Shown here piece after piece: positions 1-6,900 of a stretch of 10,421 bases of DNA (positions are counted from its first letter, which is position 1; each line of letters begins with the position of its first letter). The notes under the pieces are model-generated. The model saw only the letters and a list, made by a program, of their open reading frames with translations, was not told the DNA's origin and ran no database searches. The position numbers were made by a program, and so were the translations under genes. This DNA is from an uncultured bacterium (GTDB lineage: Bacteria; Bdellovibrionota_C; UBA2361; SZUA-149; CALKYB01), in NCBI GenBank assembly GCA_938003565.1, contig CALKYB010000082.1:1-10421 (forward strand). Direction: 5' to 3'.

Positions 1-45
1 CAGTATGCAATTGGAAAAATGAGATAACTTTCAACTCTTAATGCT

Positions 46-738
46 ATGCGTCAGTACTTTCCCAATATTATCAAAAATGACATTGAAATCTGTTCATTTA
101 GACAGAATCTCATTTACCAAATCATCGGCACCTTAGTTTACGTTGTGGCGTTCTACTTCTTATTTCTTAAGCCCAGAATAGTAAGTTTTGAGGGGATCGG
201 ATTTTTTGCTACTATTGCTAGTCTCAAATTGGCGGAACGACTGTACATGGTGAAAATGATTTTAGATCTTATTTTTGCTGTTGTACGAAAAGTTCCCGTC
301 AGATCAACTCTATGTCCCTATGACGTAGTTGTCGCAGGGCTTGGAACTTTTGTAACTCTACTATTCGAACCTTGCGGGACGTTCATACCACCTTATATCG
401 GAAAATTTATTGTAACCGGCTTGCTTTTTGGGGTAGTACTCCAAATTATAGCTCTTTCTTCGCTGAACCTCAGTTTCTCGGTTATACCAGCTGACAGGGG
501 TATCAAATCGAAGGGATTCTATCGTTTTGTACGTCATCCTTTGTACGCTTGCTATCTCGTAAGTATTAGTTGCTACTTGTTGTTAAACCTATCTCTTTTT
601 AATTTTTGTATATTCTGTCTTTGGATATTATTTGAGGTTCTTCGAATTTTTAATGAAGAGAGATTGCTCTCGGAAAATCCTGACTATGTAGAATACAAAA
701 AAGCGGTTAAATACAGAATTATTCCTGGTATATTCTGA
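46..738 (+). CDS. ICMT/PEMT-family integral membrane methyltransferase
   Basis: The 230-aa product has several hydrophobic segments (about residues 22-42, 50-70, 92-112, 120-140 and 168-200). It carries the signature of the isoprenylcysteine carboxyl methyltransferase / phospholipid methyltransferase fold: GFYRFVRHPLY at residues 157-167, then the acidic pair EE at 204-205 followed by Y-x-x-Y and a C-terminal R-x-IPG. In the family, the RHP motif and the EE region bind S-adenosylmethionine at the membrane face. Bacterial members methylate lipids or other small hydrophobic substrates, and the substrate cannot be told here. The C-terminus looks complete. The stop codon lies inside the first bases of repeat copy A. 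No good Shine-Dalgarno precedes the ATG, so the start is uncertain, although no better in-frame start is visible in the window. The family call is firm; the substrate is unknown. Confidence 0.8.
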   Translation: MRQYFPNIIKNDIEICSFRQNLIYQIIGTLVYVVAFYFLFLKPRIVSFEGIGFFATIASLKLAERLYMVKMILDLIFAVVRKVPVRSTLCPYDVVVAGLGTFVTLLFEPCGTFIPPYIGKFIVTGLLFGVVLQIIALSSLNLSFSVIPADRGIKSKGFYRFVRHPLYACYLVSISCYLLLNLSLFNFCIFCLWILFEVLRIFNEERLLSENPDYVEYKKAVKYRIIPGIF

Positions 739-1006
739 AACCACTATAAATTTCGGCATTTATCGTATAAGCCGAGCGTATATGAGGCCATTAGACAGGT
801 ATACCCATCCACAAATATGGAGGGGAAGCGCAGCTTCGCAAGAAAAGCTAGTTGAGCTTAGTAAATCAGCTTTATTTGGTATTTTCTAGCCAAGTCCTGC
901 TACTGGAGGCTCAGTATATCTGTCTAATGGCAGCGCTAAAGCACTGCATATACCCATCGGAATGAGAGTTCGTCTATGCCGAAATTATACTAGGATGGGT
1001 ATATTC
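727..1006 (+). repeat. Repeat copy A: long nested inverted repeat, fullest copy of a dispersed family
   Basis: Several arms pair with each other. TATAAATTTCGGCAT (745-759) pairs with 976-989 with one bulged base. GCCATTAGACAG (787-798) pairs perfectly with CTGTCTAATGGC (920-931). ATATACCCATC (948-958) pairs perfectly with GATGGGTATAT (994-1004) as a side hairpin. GGTATATTCT occurs directly at 728-737 and again at 997-1006, flanking the structure. Parts recur elsewhere: 741-762 in copy D (21 of 22 identical), 765-810 in copy C (41 of 46 identical), and 825-846, 881-898 and 901-918 in inverted copy B. No credible gene was found in the interval. It begins at the stop of the upstream methyltransferase gene, in the same orientation. 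Confidence 0.85.
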
Positions 1007-1120
1007 TACGAGTTAGAACTAATTATTGGATAGTGGAATCTCCTAATTATAAGTATTTTCTCAAGAAATAAACATTACTTGCCGACTGATAACTCCAGAA
1101 TAGATTTATTTTGGAGTAGG

Positions 1121-1612
1121 ATGTTGAGAAGCCAAGAAGGATTTACACTCATAGAATTATTAGTAACGGTCTCTATTGTAGCTCTATTAGCTTCAATTGC
1201 TGTACCACAGTTTAGTGAATACAAAGAGAAGGCTTACTTAGCAGAGCTTGTTAGCTATGGAAATAATGCCATGACTGCGGCCTACACCATTATAAATGAT
1301 AGTGGGCATGAACAAACTGCATCAACTGTTTCCTATCGTGGTAATACTGAGATGAGTACTCTATCTGGAATGCCTCAGTTACCGGACCATATTGGAGGTT
1401 ACATTGCTGGTTATGAAAGACAGTGGACCTCTGGAAGGGCTGTCGCTACGATTAGCCTTCGTATTTGCTCCTCCAAAATTGAAAAAAACGATAAGAACCC
1501 TACTTTTAGATACTACGAGACCACTTCAGGATATAATTCCAACAAACAAACTCTGCTAGATTACTCAGATTCTGAGACTTTCACGGTTGCTGAGTGTACT
1601 GGATTGATGTAG
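1121..1612 (+). CDS. Type IV pilin-like protein (prepilin)
   Basis: The 163-aa product starts with a short leader ending in Gly7, followed by FTLIELLVTVSIVALLASIA. This is the prepilin peptidase site (G7/F8) with the conserved Glu at mature position 5 (E12) and the hydrophobic N-terminal helix. Two cysteines near the C-terminus, C116 and C159, are placed as for a pilin D-region disulphide loop. The ATG at 1121 is chosen because GGAG (1112-1115) precedes it by five bases and gives the usual leader length; an upstream in-frame TTG at 1079 would add 14 residues and has no such site. Role: a major or minor pilin or pseudopilin subunit assembled from the inner membrane. No assembly ATPase, PilC-like platform or prepilin peptidase lies in the window, so it must rely on machinery encoded elsewhere. 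It sits between repeat copy A and an opposing FHA gene. Confidence 0.88.
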   Translation: MLRSQEGFTLIELLVTVSIVALLASIAVPQFSEYKEKAYLAELVSYGNNAMTAAYTIINDSGHEQTASTVSYRGNTEMSTLSGMPQLPDHIGGYIAGYERQWTSGRAVATISLRICSSKIEKNDKNPTFRYYETTSGYNSNKQTLLDYSDSETFTVAECTGLM

Positions 1613-1842
1613 GTCGGAGATCTATCAGTGAGTTAGCGCACTTGAATTGTAAGGGGGCAAAATATATCAGCTTTGTTCCAATAACTGACATGTCCATACC
1701 CGTCCCAGCCGGACCAAAATCTATCAACTCCAGAAAGTAAAATACTCCTTTTCTTGAAATAGCTAGAACACCTCAGGGTGGATCTCCAGACCAAGGAGCA
1801 ATTGTTTTAGAGAAGATTGCCAAGTCTTTAATCAACTGTCGC
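1613..1842. other. Gap between converging pilin and FHA genes; no supported gene
   Basis: About 230 bases separate the 3' ends of two convergent genes. I see no stem followed by a T-run that would make a convincing terminator on either strand. An open minus-strand frame of about 53 codons crosses much of it but lacks a credible start. Confidence 0.5.
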
Positions 1843-2475
1843 TCAACTTAAGCTAGCAACCATTTTGTACGCTCCTATTTCAAGCAAGGAACGATCATCA
1901 AGTTGAGCGGTCTTTCTAACCTCTTTACCATCAATATATAGACCCGTATTTAAATCCTTTGTATTTAGTATAAGAGAGCCAGTAGTCATTCGTGTAACAG
2001 TAAATTGGACCTTATTCGGTGGTGCGCCGTCTAGTAAAAGACTAGCTTCAGGGCCTCCTAGTGTAAAAGGCTTCTTCATTGAAGAAAAGGAAAACTCAAA
2101 CTTGAATTGATCTCGAAGAAAGACGAGCAGGCTCGCGTTTCCATCCGGTAGTTTGCCATTTGGTGAAATATTGCTCTCACCAATCAAAAGCGAGGAATCA
2201 GCAATAGTTAAATTATCATTCAACCGAATCAGAGCTAAATTACCTGGTTCCACCAATTTACCATTGAGCCAACTACCATTACTACTTTTATTGTCTCGAT
2301 AAACCCACTGACTTCCGGCTTCCAACAGTTCGCCGTGTGTCCTAGAAACCGCCACGCTGTTGATAACGACGGTATTGTCGGTCCCACGACCAAAACTAAT
2401 AGGGCCATGGCTAAATTCAGTAATAGTTTTTGAGCCCTGAGGCGTTTGCGTTTGAATAGATATTGGTAGAGCCAT
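1843..2475 (-). CDS. FHA-domain protein with a degenerate second FHA-like half
   Basis: The 210-aa product has no signal peptide or membrane segment, so it is probably cytoplasmic. Residues 5-100 match a forkhead-associated domain: GRG (29-31) with N34, SRTH (44-47), then D61, SSNG (64-67) and LNG (70-72). These are the residues that bind phosphothreonine peptides in this family. Residues 115-208 repeat the general pattern (FTLGG at 137-141, a strand-rich middle, GLYIDGKEV, then LLEIG near the end) but lack the SRxH and SxNG signatures, so this half probably does not bind phosphopeptide the same way. FHA proteins often serve Ser/Thr kinase signalling or type VI secretion, but no kinase, phosphatase or secretion gene is in the window. 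The start is supported by AGAGAAG directly before the ATG. Confidence 0.85.
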   Translation of the reverse strand: MALPISIQTQTPQGSKTITEFSHGPISFGRGTDNTVVINSVAVSRTHGELLEAGSQWVYRDNKSSNGSWLNGKLVEPGNLALIRLNDNLTIADSSLLIGESNISPNGKLPDGNASLLVFLRDQFKFEFSFSSMKKPFTLGGPEASLLLDGAPPNKVQFTVTRMTTGSLILNTKDLNTGLYIDGKEVRKTAQLDDRSLLEIGAYKMVASLS

Positions 2476-2508
2476 CTTCTCTAATTTTTCGTTTATATTA
2501 CCCAGTTT

Positions 2509-2539
2509 TAGATACGGAACTGATACATCTTTCTGTCAA
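2509..2539 (-). promoter_or_regulatory. Possible promoter for the FHA gene
   Basis: On the minus strand a perfect TTGACA (2534-2539) lies upstream of the FHA start. The nearest -10 candidate is TATCTA (2509-2514) at 19-bp spacing, which is long and only a half match. The -35 is striking; the assignment as a whole is weak. Confidence 0.3.
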
Positions 2540-2675
2540 TAATTTAGCCTAATTTATATTGATTAACCAGATTAAGTATATATATCGGATAGTCTCTCAC
2601 GATTCTAAATACCTTGGAGCAGTATTATTTGGCGTAACTTTTTAAATCCCCGTATTCCTCCTGTTTTTTTTAACC

Positions 2676-2780
2676 TATACTGCGCTTCCAGTATGCTACA
2701 AGTCCGGAGGACTTGGCTAGAAAATCAAATTATCCTGAGAAAACAGCGTTTTCTGTATTTTCTTGCGAAGCTTCGCTTCA
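2676..2780 (-). repeat. Repeat copy B (central part only, inverted relative to copy A)
   Basis: Read on the minus strand, this stretch matches the middle of copy A in three blocks in the same order. 2758-2779 matches 825-846 with one mismatch in 22, 2708-2725 matches 881-898 exactly over 18 bases, and 2676-2693 matches 901-918 with two mismatches in 18. It carries its own small hairpins: CAAGTCC-GGA-GGACTTG (2699-2715), AGAAAAC-AGC-GTTTTCT (2738-2754), the palindrome GCGAAGCTTCGC (2765-2776) and ATACTG-CAGTAT (2677-2694). It begins about 30 bases after the stop of the PL14-like gene and is oriented with it. The outer arms of copy A are absent. The rest of the 2476-2808 gap holds no supported gene. 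Confidence 0.8.
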
Positions 2781-2808
2781 CAGTATTCTTTGGCAGGGAA
2801 TATAATAT

Positions 2809-4449
2809 CTATTCAGAATCCGTATAATCAATCGAGCCTGGATTGAATCGCAAATCGTCCAAGTAATATGTGTAGGTATTTGGAGAAACGGGATTACCAC
2901 CATGGTAAACGTTTAAAAAGAAATAGATTCCTCTGTACTTGGGATTTTCCGTAAAACTAAAGTTATCTCTTTGATAGGCTAGTTTTCCGTCGAAATATGC
3001 CTTCAGCACACCATTTGATTTGCCAATGTCATTAAGCTTCACGTAAATCTTAATCTTATGCCACTTCTCATCTAGAATTTCTCTAGTATCGACCCCGTTA
3101 TGCTCCCAAGTGAAATTTTGTCCAAACTGGCGACCCTGTTGATTAATATTAGAGCTATCTTTGTGGTAGGTATAAAACCCAAGTGTACCCAACCTCTCGG
3201 GAACCTTATTGGCAGCGACGACCATCATTCTCGCGCTCCAAGACTTTCCTTTACCGTCCGGTCCCCCTGTTGTTCCACCAGCTCCGCCCCCGCCTTGACC
3301 GCCGATGACCTTGGGGTAAAGTTCTGAAAAGTTTGGTTTTCTTGCTATCGCACCACTTCCTTCGGTTACCGGGCCACTTATTCCTGGTAGTTTGGATGCT
3401 GCGGCATCGCTTTTCCAGTTTACAAGTCTCATGTTGAAAGCCACCCAGCCCTCAGTTGAATTCGGTAAGAGTTCGTTTTTCCATCCACCACCAACTTGGG
3501 TGCCTTTTTTTACTTCGATTTTTAGCCACTCTTTGTTTTTTGACGGAGGGTATGGATGGCCCCAATCCCCAAATTTTGCGGTGCCGAAGTTAGGCTTGTT
3601 GGATATTCCTCCTATTGTGGGGGCCAGAGAATCGATCATTGGATTGACTATTCTACCTACTGTGGAGGGCGTTTTTCGTGGGGTAGTAAAGCTAAACCAT
3701 TGAGTTGTTAAGTTTTGATTAATGTTTTCTTTGCCAGAATAGTGAATTCGATAGAAGTATTGTGTTTGAGCTTTGAGGTTCTTGAGGTCTTGAATATGAT
3801 CTTTCCATTTAAATATGGTCGCGCGACGACTTTCTTTCGTATCTATTTTATTCTCACCGTATTCTATATGTGCTTGGGAAATATCGCTGGTGCTAAAATG
3901 AACTTCTGCGAAATTTGCCTCCCTAGTAAGTTTTGTTACACCAAGGAACTTTAATGTTGGTGTTTGGGTCGGAGGGATCGTAGTTGAGGTGTTTATAGTG
4001 GTTGGGGTTACAACTCCAGAAGTCTTAAAGGTTTTGATGGGAGAGTATGCGCGTTGATTTCCATTTCGAGCTTCCACTTTAAAATAATATGTAGTGTTTG
4101 GTTCTAAACCATTTAGGAACTGGCTAAATAGCTTTGATTTTGTCATTAGGTAGGGTCCGACTTTTCCAAAGTGTTGGGTTTTTCCAAACAGTATTTTCCC
4201 ATTGGCTGCAGAAGTGAAGTTCGTTGCAATTCTTGCACTGTTGCTCGTTACGTTACTGATACGGATACTTCCCACTCTCAGGGCTTCTGGTTCACGAGAC
4301 AAACTCCTAACGGGTCTAGTCCTGCAAGGTCTAGAATTATTCCAACCATAGCCATCCCCGTCTACATCAACACATTCAGCCTGGGATATCTTTGGTATAC
4401 AAAGGGAAACGGCTACCAGGACAACTGTTATCTTGAATATAGATTTCAT
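2809..4449 (-). CDS. Secreted FN3-FN3 protein with a PL14-like (alginate lyase-like) jelly-roll domain
   Basis: The 546-aa product begins with a Sec signal peptide ending near KISQA/E (residue 24). A cysteine-bounded module CVDVDGDGYGW...C follows at 26-42, resembling a calcium-binding loop. Two fibronectin type III-like domains come next, at about 60-144 and 165-258, joined by a Thr/Pro linker; each has the L-x-x-x-T-x-Y-Y/F strand pattern. From about 285 to the end is a beta-rich domain with KLPGISG, a Gly-rich insert, WHKIKIYVKLND and a terminal YYLDDLRF. This resembles polysaccharide lyase family 14 and related jelly-roll glycan-acting proteins. The likely role is extracellular glycan binding or cleavage; the substrate is inferred from family resemblance only. 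The ATG at 4449 is chosen over an upstream in-frame TTG (4488) because it gives a normal signal peptide; neither start has a good Shine-Dalgarno. Confidence 0.72.
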   Translation of the reverse strand: MKSIFKITVVLVAVSLCIPKISQAECVDVDGDGYGWNNSRPCRTRPVRSLSREPEALRVGSIRISNVTSNSARIATNFTSAANGKILFGKTQHFGKVGPYLMTKSKLFSQFLNGLEPNTTYYFKVEARNGNQRAYSPIKTFKTSGVVTPTTINTSTTIPPTQTPTLKFLGVTKLTREANFAEVHFSTSDISQAHIEYGENKIDTKESRRATIFKWKDHIQDLKNLKAQTQYFYRIHYSGKENINQNLTTQWFSFTTPRKTPSTVGRIVNPMIDSLAPTIGGISNKPNFGTAKFGDWGHPYPPSKNKEWLKIEVKKGTQVGGGWKNELLPNSTEGWVAFNMRLVNWKSDAAASKLPGISGPVTEGSGAIARKPNFSELYPKVIGGQGGGGAGGTTGGPDGKGKSWSARMMVVAANKVPERLGTLGFYTYHKDSSNINQQGRQFGQNFTWEHNGVDTREILDEKWHKIKIYVKLNDIGKSNGVLKAYFDGKLAYQRDNFSFTENPKYRGIYFFLNVYHGGNPVSPNTYTYYLDDLRFNPGSIDYTDSE

Positions 4450-4563
4450 AAAGTAAACAAGGAGATGTCTAAGATTAGTGTGATTCAATTAGGCTTAGCG
4501 TTTCGACTAATAAGTCGTAGCTCCAAGACTATCTATGATTCAGTAGTTTACGGCAGTTTGCTC

Positions 4564-4582
4564 CAAATAGTTTAACTATTTG
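4564..4582. promoter_or_regulatory. 19-bp perfect odd palindrome, operator-like
   Basis: CAAATAGTT and AACTATTTG are exact reverse complements around a single central T. The site is 115 bp upstream of the chosen ATG of the minus-strand PL14-like gene and within the divergent intergenic region. The size and symmetry suit a dimeric regulator, though no regulator gene is present in the window. Confidence 0.4.
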
Positions 4583-4685
4583 TGGCCGTCGCGTAGCCGT
4601 TTTCAGATTTATCTATTTAAAATTATTGATAAAATATGCAGGGACTCTTTCAGCAATTTAGTGGTGATAGGTAAGTGGTCAGTCC

Positions 4686-4898
4686 ATGCTGTCTAACCAG
4701 GATTCGACTCACCCGGATCCAGACCAACTCATTTGTTTAGATCAAACCACTGCTAGCATTTTCTTACTATGGGTGTCCTGCGACCCGGATAGACCAATGA
4801 ATATTGGTTGGTCAAATGAGGTATACTCACCCCTGATTCAGACCTGGAGCGCTAGATTTGTTGAAATCGGGTGTGAGAGCGCTCCTCCCGCAATCTAG
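4686..4898 (+). CDS. Doubtful small ORF, 70 aa, no recognised family
   Basis: An open frame of 70 codons starts with ATG and has no convincing ribosome-binding site. The predicted protein has three cysteines, is rich in Pro and Asp near the N-terminus (DSTHPDPDQL) and has one short hydrophobic stretch. Its frame spans the diverged direct repeats, and its stop codon sits in a hairpin arm, which argues that the DNA structure rather than coding may explain the sequence. Similar lengths arise by chance. I list it only because it is the longest frame in a 637-base gap. Confidence 0.2.
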   Translation: MLSNQDSTHPDPDQLICLDQTTASIFLLWVSCDPDRPMNIGWSNEVYSPLIQTWSARFVEIGCESAPPAI

Positions 4899-5125
4899 AC
4901 AATAAACCCGTCCAGAATTTAATAAAAGCAGTAAAATCAGATCGTTATGGCTCGAAAATCTTTGGGTGATTATATCTGAGGAGTTAAATTGAGTATATTT
5001 ATAATAAAATTGTAACTATTTCATAGTATATACGTAGTAAACAAGTAGGAACTGCTTTAAAGGCTGAAATCTCAAAGCTTTTTGGGCAAATGTATTATTA
5101 ATTTTTAAAATATGAGGTTTTTAAA

Positions 5126-6712
5126 ATGTCTATAAAATCAAAAAATACAAAGCGACGTATTTGTTTCATAAGTGCTTTGTCTATGACTTTCAGTGTCACA
5201 GTTGCCAGTGCAACTACCTGTTTAGATCCTGATGGAGATGGCTGGGGATGGGACGGGGTGCAAACTTGCATTCCAAATCAAGTAGCGGCCGATAAGTCGT
5301 CATCTGGGTCCTGCTTAGATTCCGACGGTGATGGCTATGGTTGGGATGGAACACAAACTTGTATACCAGGAGCTAGTGGTTCTGCCAGCACGACCCCGGC
5401 TGAGATTGAGGCTGAGAATGAGCGATTAAGTATGGCACCTCGCTTTGATAGGGAACCTGATGGAAGTTTTCTATATCCAGTTTCTTCGAGTGATGCTCCA
5501 TCTTGTTTCCGTGGACCAAATGACGCTCAAGCTCACATTGTTGATAGGATTAATCCGGGAAATAATGGTCTCCCATGCGATCCAAGGGCTGAGTGTTTAG
5601 ACCCAGATGGTGATGGAATTGGCTCGATGATTTTCGCAAACTATTTTCACGAGTGTAGAAGAGGACGTACTAGAGGTACTATTGCAAATCCATTTCCTGC
5701 ATCTGAGACTCCACAATGTGAAACTCAACGCAATGGAAGGCCCGGAATCTTGCTTAGAGGTGATCGAACACCTTCTAGCTGTGATCAAGATACAGTGATT
5801 CCTTGTCGCGATAGAAACGGTGATGGTAATTTTGAAGCAGTTCTAGGAAGCTACTTTTATTCCTGCACACCTGCTCCGGCTGCGCCAACCCCAGAAGGGT
5901 TAATTAGTGATCCAAACTTGAGTTTCGATTATACTGAGGCAACACCAGGTGTGAGAATCGTTACTGGTTTCGGTACAGCTCCCAGTGGTGAGTTAACACC
6001 TGGGCCGAATGGTGAGTTGAGAGAGGTAATTGGCAATACAGGCCTTCTTGTAGAAGACTTAAGACACCTTTGTGATGGATTTACAGGCGGCCGGTATGAA
6101 TTTAATACTGCGGTTTTCAATGCAGAAAGAACAGAAGTAGTTCGCTGCGGTAAACCTGCAAATGGTACTTGTCTTCCACTAATTCAGGGCGAAGGTGTTA
6201 ATGGTCTATTTCCGGATTTTGGAGTTTCTTCAGATACTGGTCGGGCTTGCTATTTTGATCGTCCTGAAGATTTATTGGCGGGATCAATTGTTCCGGTTAC
6301 TTCTCAGAGGTTAAGTGATGCATATCCAGGTGGTTCTAGAGAACTGCAATCGGAAGTAGTTGCACTTTTCTTTGCCTTTGAAGCTGGACTGATGAATGAC
6401 TTCCCAGGTGGTAGACAAGTATCAGATGATTTTAATTCTGGCGAAATAACAGAGACCAATCGAGTTAGTGGTATCATTTCTGAGTATACAGCTGAACAAG
6501 GTAGTTTGGTTTGCTTCTCAGAGCCATGTCAAAGAGCTCGATTAAGTCACGAGGAATTGAAAGGTATTCTGAAGCCAATAACTTATATTCTAAGAACAAT
6601 CAGTTCATCGGCTAATGAATCTTCTAATCCGAATGGCTTTCTGCGCATCACCACGGATGGCCTTGAGGATATGATAGAGTGTCGAGCTAACAACTATAGT
6701 TGCCTTAGGTAA
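5126..6712 (+). CDS. Secreted protein of unknown function with four DGDG/NGDG cysteine modules
   Basis: The 528-aa product starts with a basic N-terminus and a hydrophobic signal peptide, cleaved probably near ASA/T (residue 29). Two near-identical modules of the form C-L-D-x-DGDG-x-GWDG-x-QTC lie at 32-48 and 63-79. Two looser versions follow at 157-177 (CLDPDGDGIG...C) and 227-247 (CRDRNGDGNF...C), where the second half is replaced by a longer segment ending in Y-F-x-x-C. The D-x-D-x-DG pattern is that of calcium-binding loops. The rest, about 250-528, is soluble, contains more cysteines and matches no family I can name. GAGG (5113-5116) precedes the ATG. The gene is transcribed divergently from the PL14-like gene, which bears the same module, and ends before a strong terminator. 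It is probably extracellular or surface-bound; its function is unknown. Confidence 0.85.
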   Translation: MSIKSKNTKRRICFISALSMTFSVTVASATTCLDPDGDGWGWDGVQTCIPNQVAADKSSSGSCLDSDGDGYGWDGTQTCIPGASGSASTTPAEIEAENERLSMAPRFDREPDGSFLYPVSSSDAPSCFRGPNDAQAHIVDRINPGNNGLPCDPRAECLDPDGDGIGSMIFANYFHECRRGRTRGTIANPFPASETPQCETQRNGRPGILLRGDRTPSSCDQDTVIPCRDRNGDGNFEAVLGSYFYSCTPAPAAPTPEGLISDPNLSFDYTEATPGVRIVTGFGTAPSGELTPGPNGELREVIGNTGLLVEDLRHLCDGFTGGRYEFNTAVFNAERTEVVRCGKPANGTCLPLIQGEGVNGLFPDFGVSSDTGRACYFDRPEDLLAGSIVPVTSQRLSDAYPGGSRELQSEVVALFFAFEAGLMNDFPGGRQVSDDFNSGEITETNRVSGIISEYTAEQGSLVCFSEPCQRARLSHEELKGILKPITYILRTISSSANESSNPNGFLRITTDGLEDMIECRANNYSCLR

Positions 6713-6735
6713 TAAGATAATTATAAAATAAATTC

Positions 6736-6768
6736 AAAAGAGCCGCCTTATCAGTAGGTGGCTCTTTT
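6736..6768 (+). terminator. Rho-independent terminator of the 528-aa protein gene
   Basis: The arms AAAAGAGCCGCCT (6736-6748) and AGGTGGCTCTTTT (6756-6768) form a 13-bp stem with one G-U pair and a 7-nt loop. The stem ends in four Ts, 23 bases after the stop codon. Confidence 0.85.
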
Positions 6769-6900
6769 ACTGTACGGGCTAAATTTTATTAGAAAAGGGA
6801 TGCGATTAGTCTGATTCAACTATAGCAGAAATTAAGGTCTAGAGGGCCTACCTTGCAAATAATTCAGATCTTGGTTAGGCGCCATATTTACAGGCTATTA

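Larger units (their letters stand above)
4489..5125. other. Divergent intergenic region with structured DNA and one weak ORF
   Basis: Between the two secreted-protein genes lie a 19-bp palindrome (4564-4582), a diverged direct repeat in three copies (4707-4725, 4780-4795, 4825-4844), and a nested stem with CTAGATT (4851-4857) pairing AATCTAG (4893-4899). From about 4900 to 5125 the DNA is very AT-rich and is the likely promoter area of the 5126 gene, but no clean -35/-10 pair stands out. Confidence 0.6.

Noticed and set aside
738..1010. Integron attC site
   Set aside because: The arm order and length superficially fit a long attC, but I see no GTTRRRY/RYYYAAC core pair at the ends, spacing between copies is irregular, genes lie on both strands, and no integrase is present.
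1079..1120. TTG start for the pilin
   Set aside because: The ATG at 1121 has a ribosome-binding site and gives a normal short prepilin leader.
1613..1842. Remnant of a secreted gene on the minus strand
   Set aside because: A frame of about 53 codons gives SGWDGYGHVSYW, which echoes the DGDG modules, but it lacks a start, the cysteine spacing and any longer similarity.
3100..3954. Plus-strand ORFs across the PL14-like gene
   Set aside because: They are antisense frames of a gene with clear domain structure on the minus strand and show no family features.
4695..4722. tRNA 3' end or attachment site
   Set aside because: GGATTCGACTC followed by CGGATCCA looks like a T-arm with a CCA end, but there is no matching acceptor 5' strand or anticodon arm upstream.
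6830..6860. Terminator for the MBOAT/SGNH unit
   Set aside because: On the minus strand AAGGT and ACCTT can pair, but the stem is only five bases and no T-run follows.
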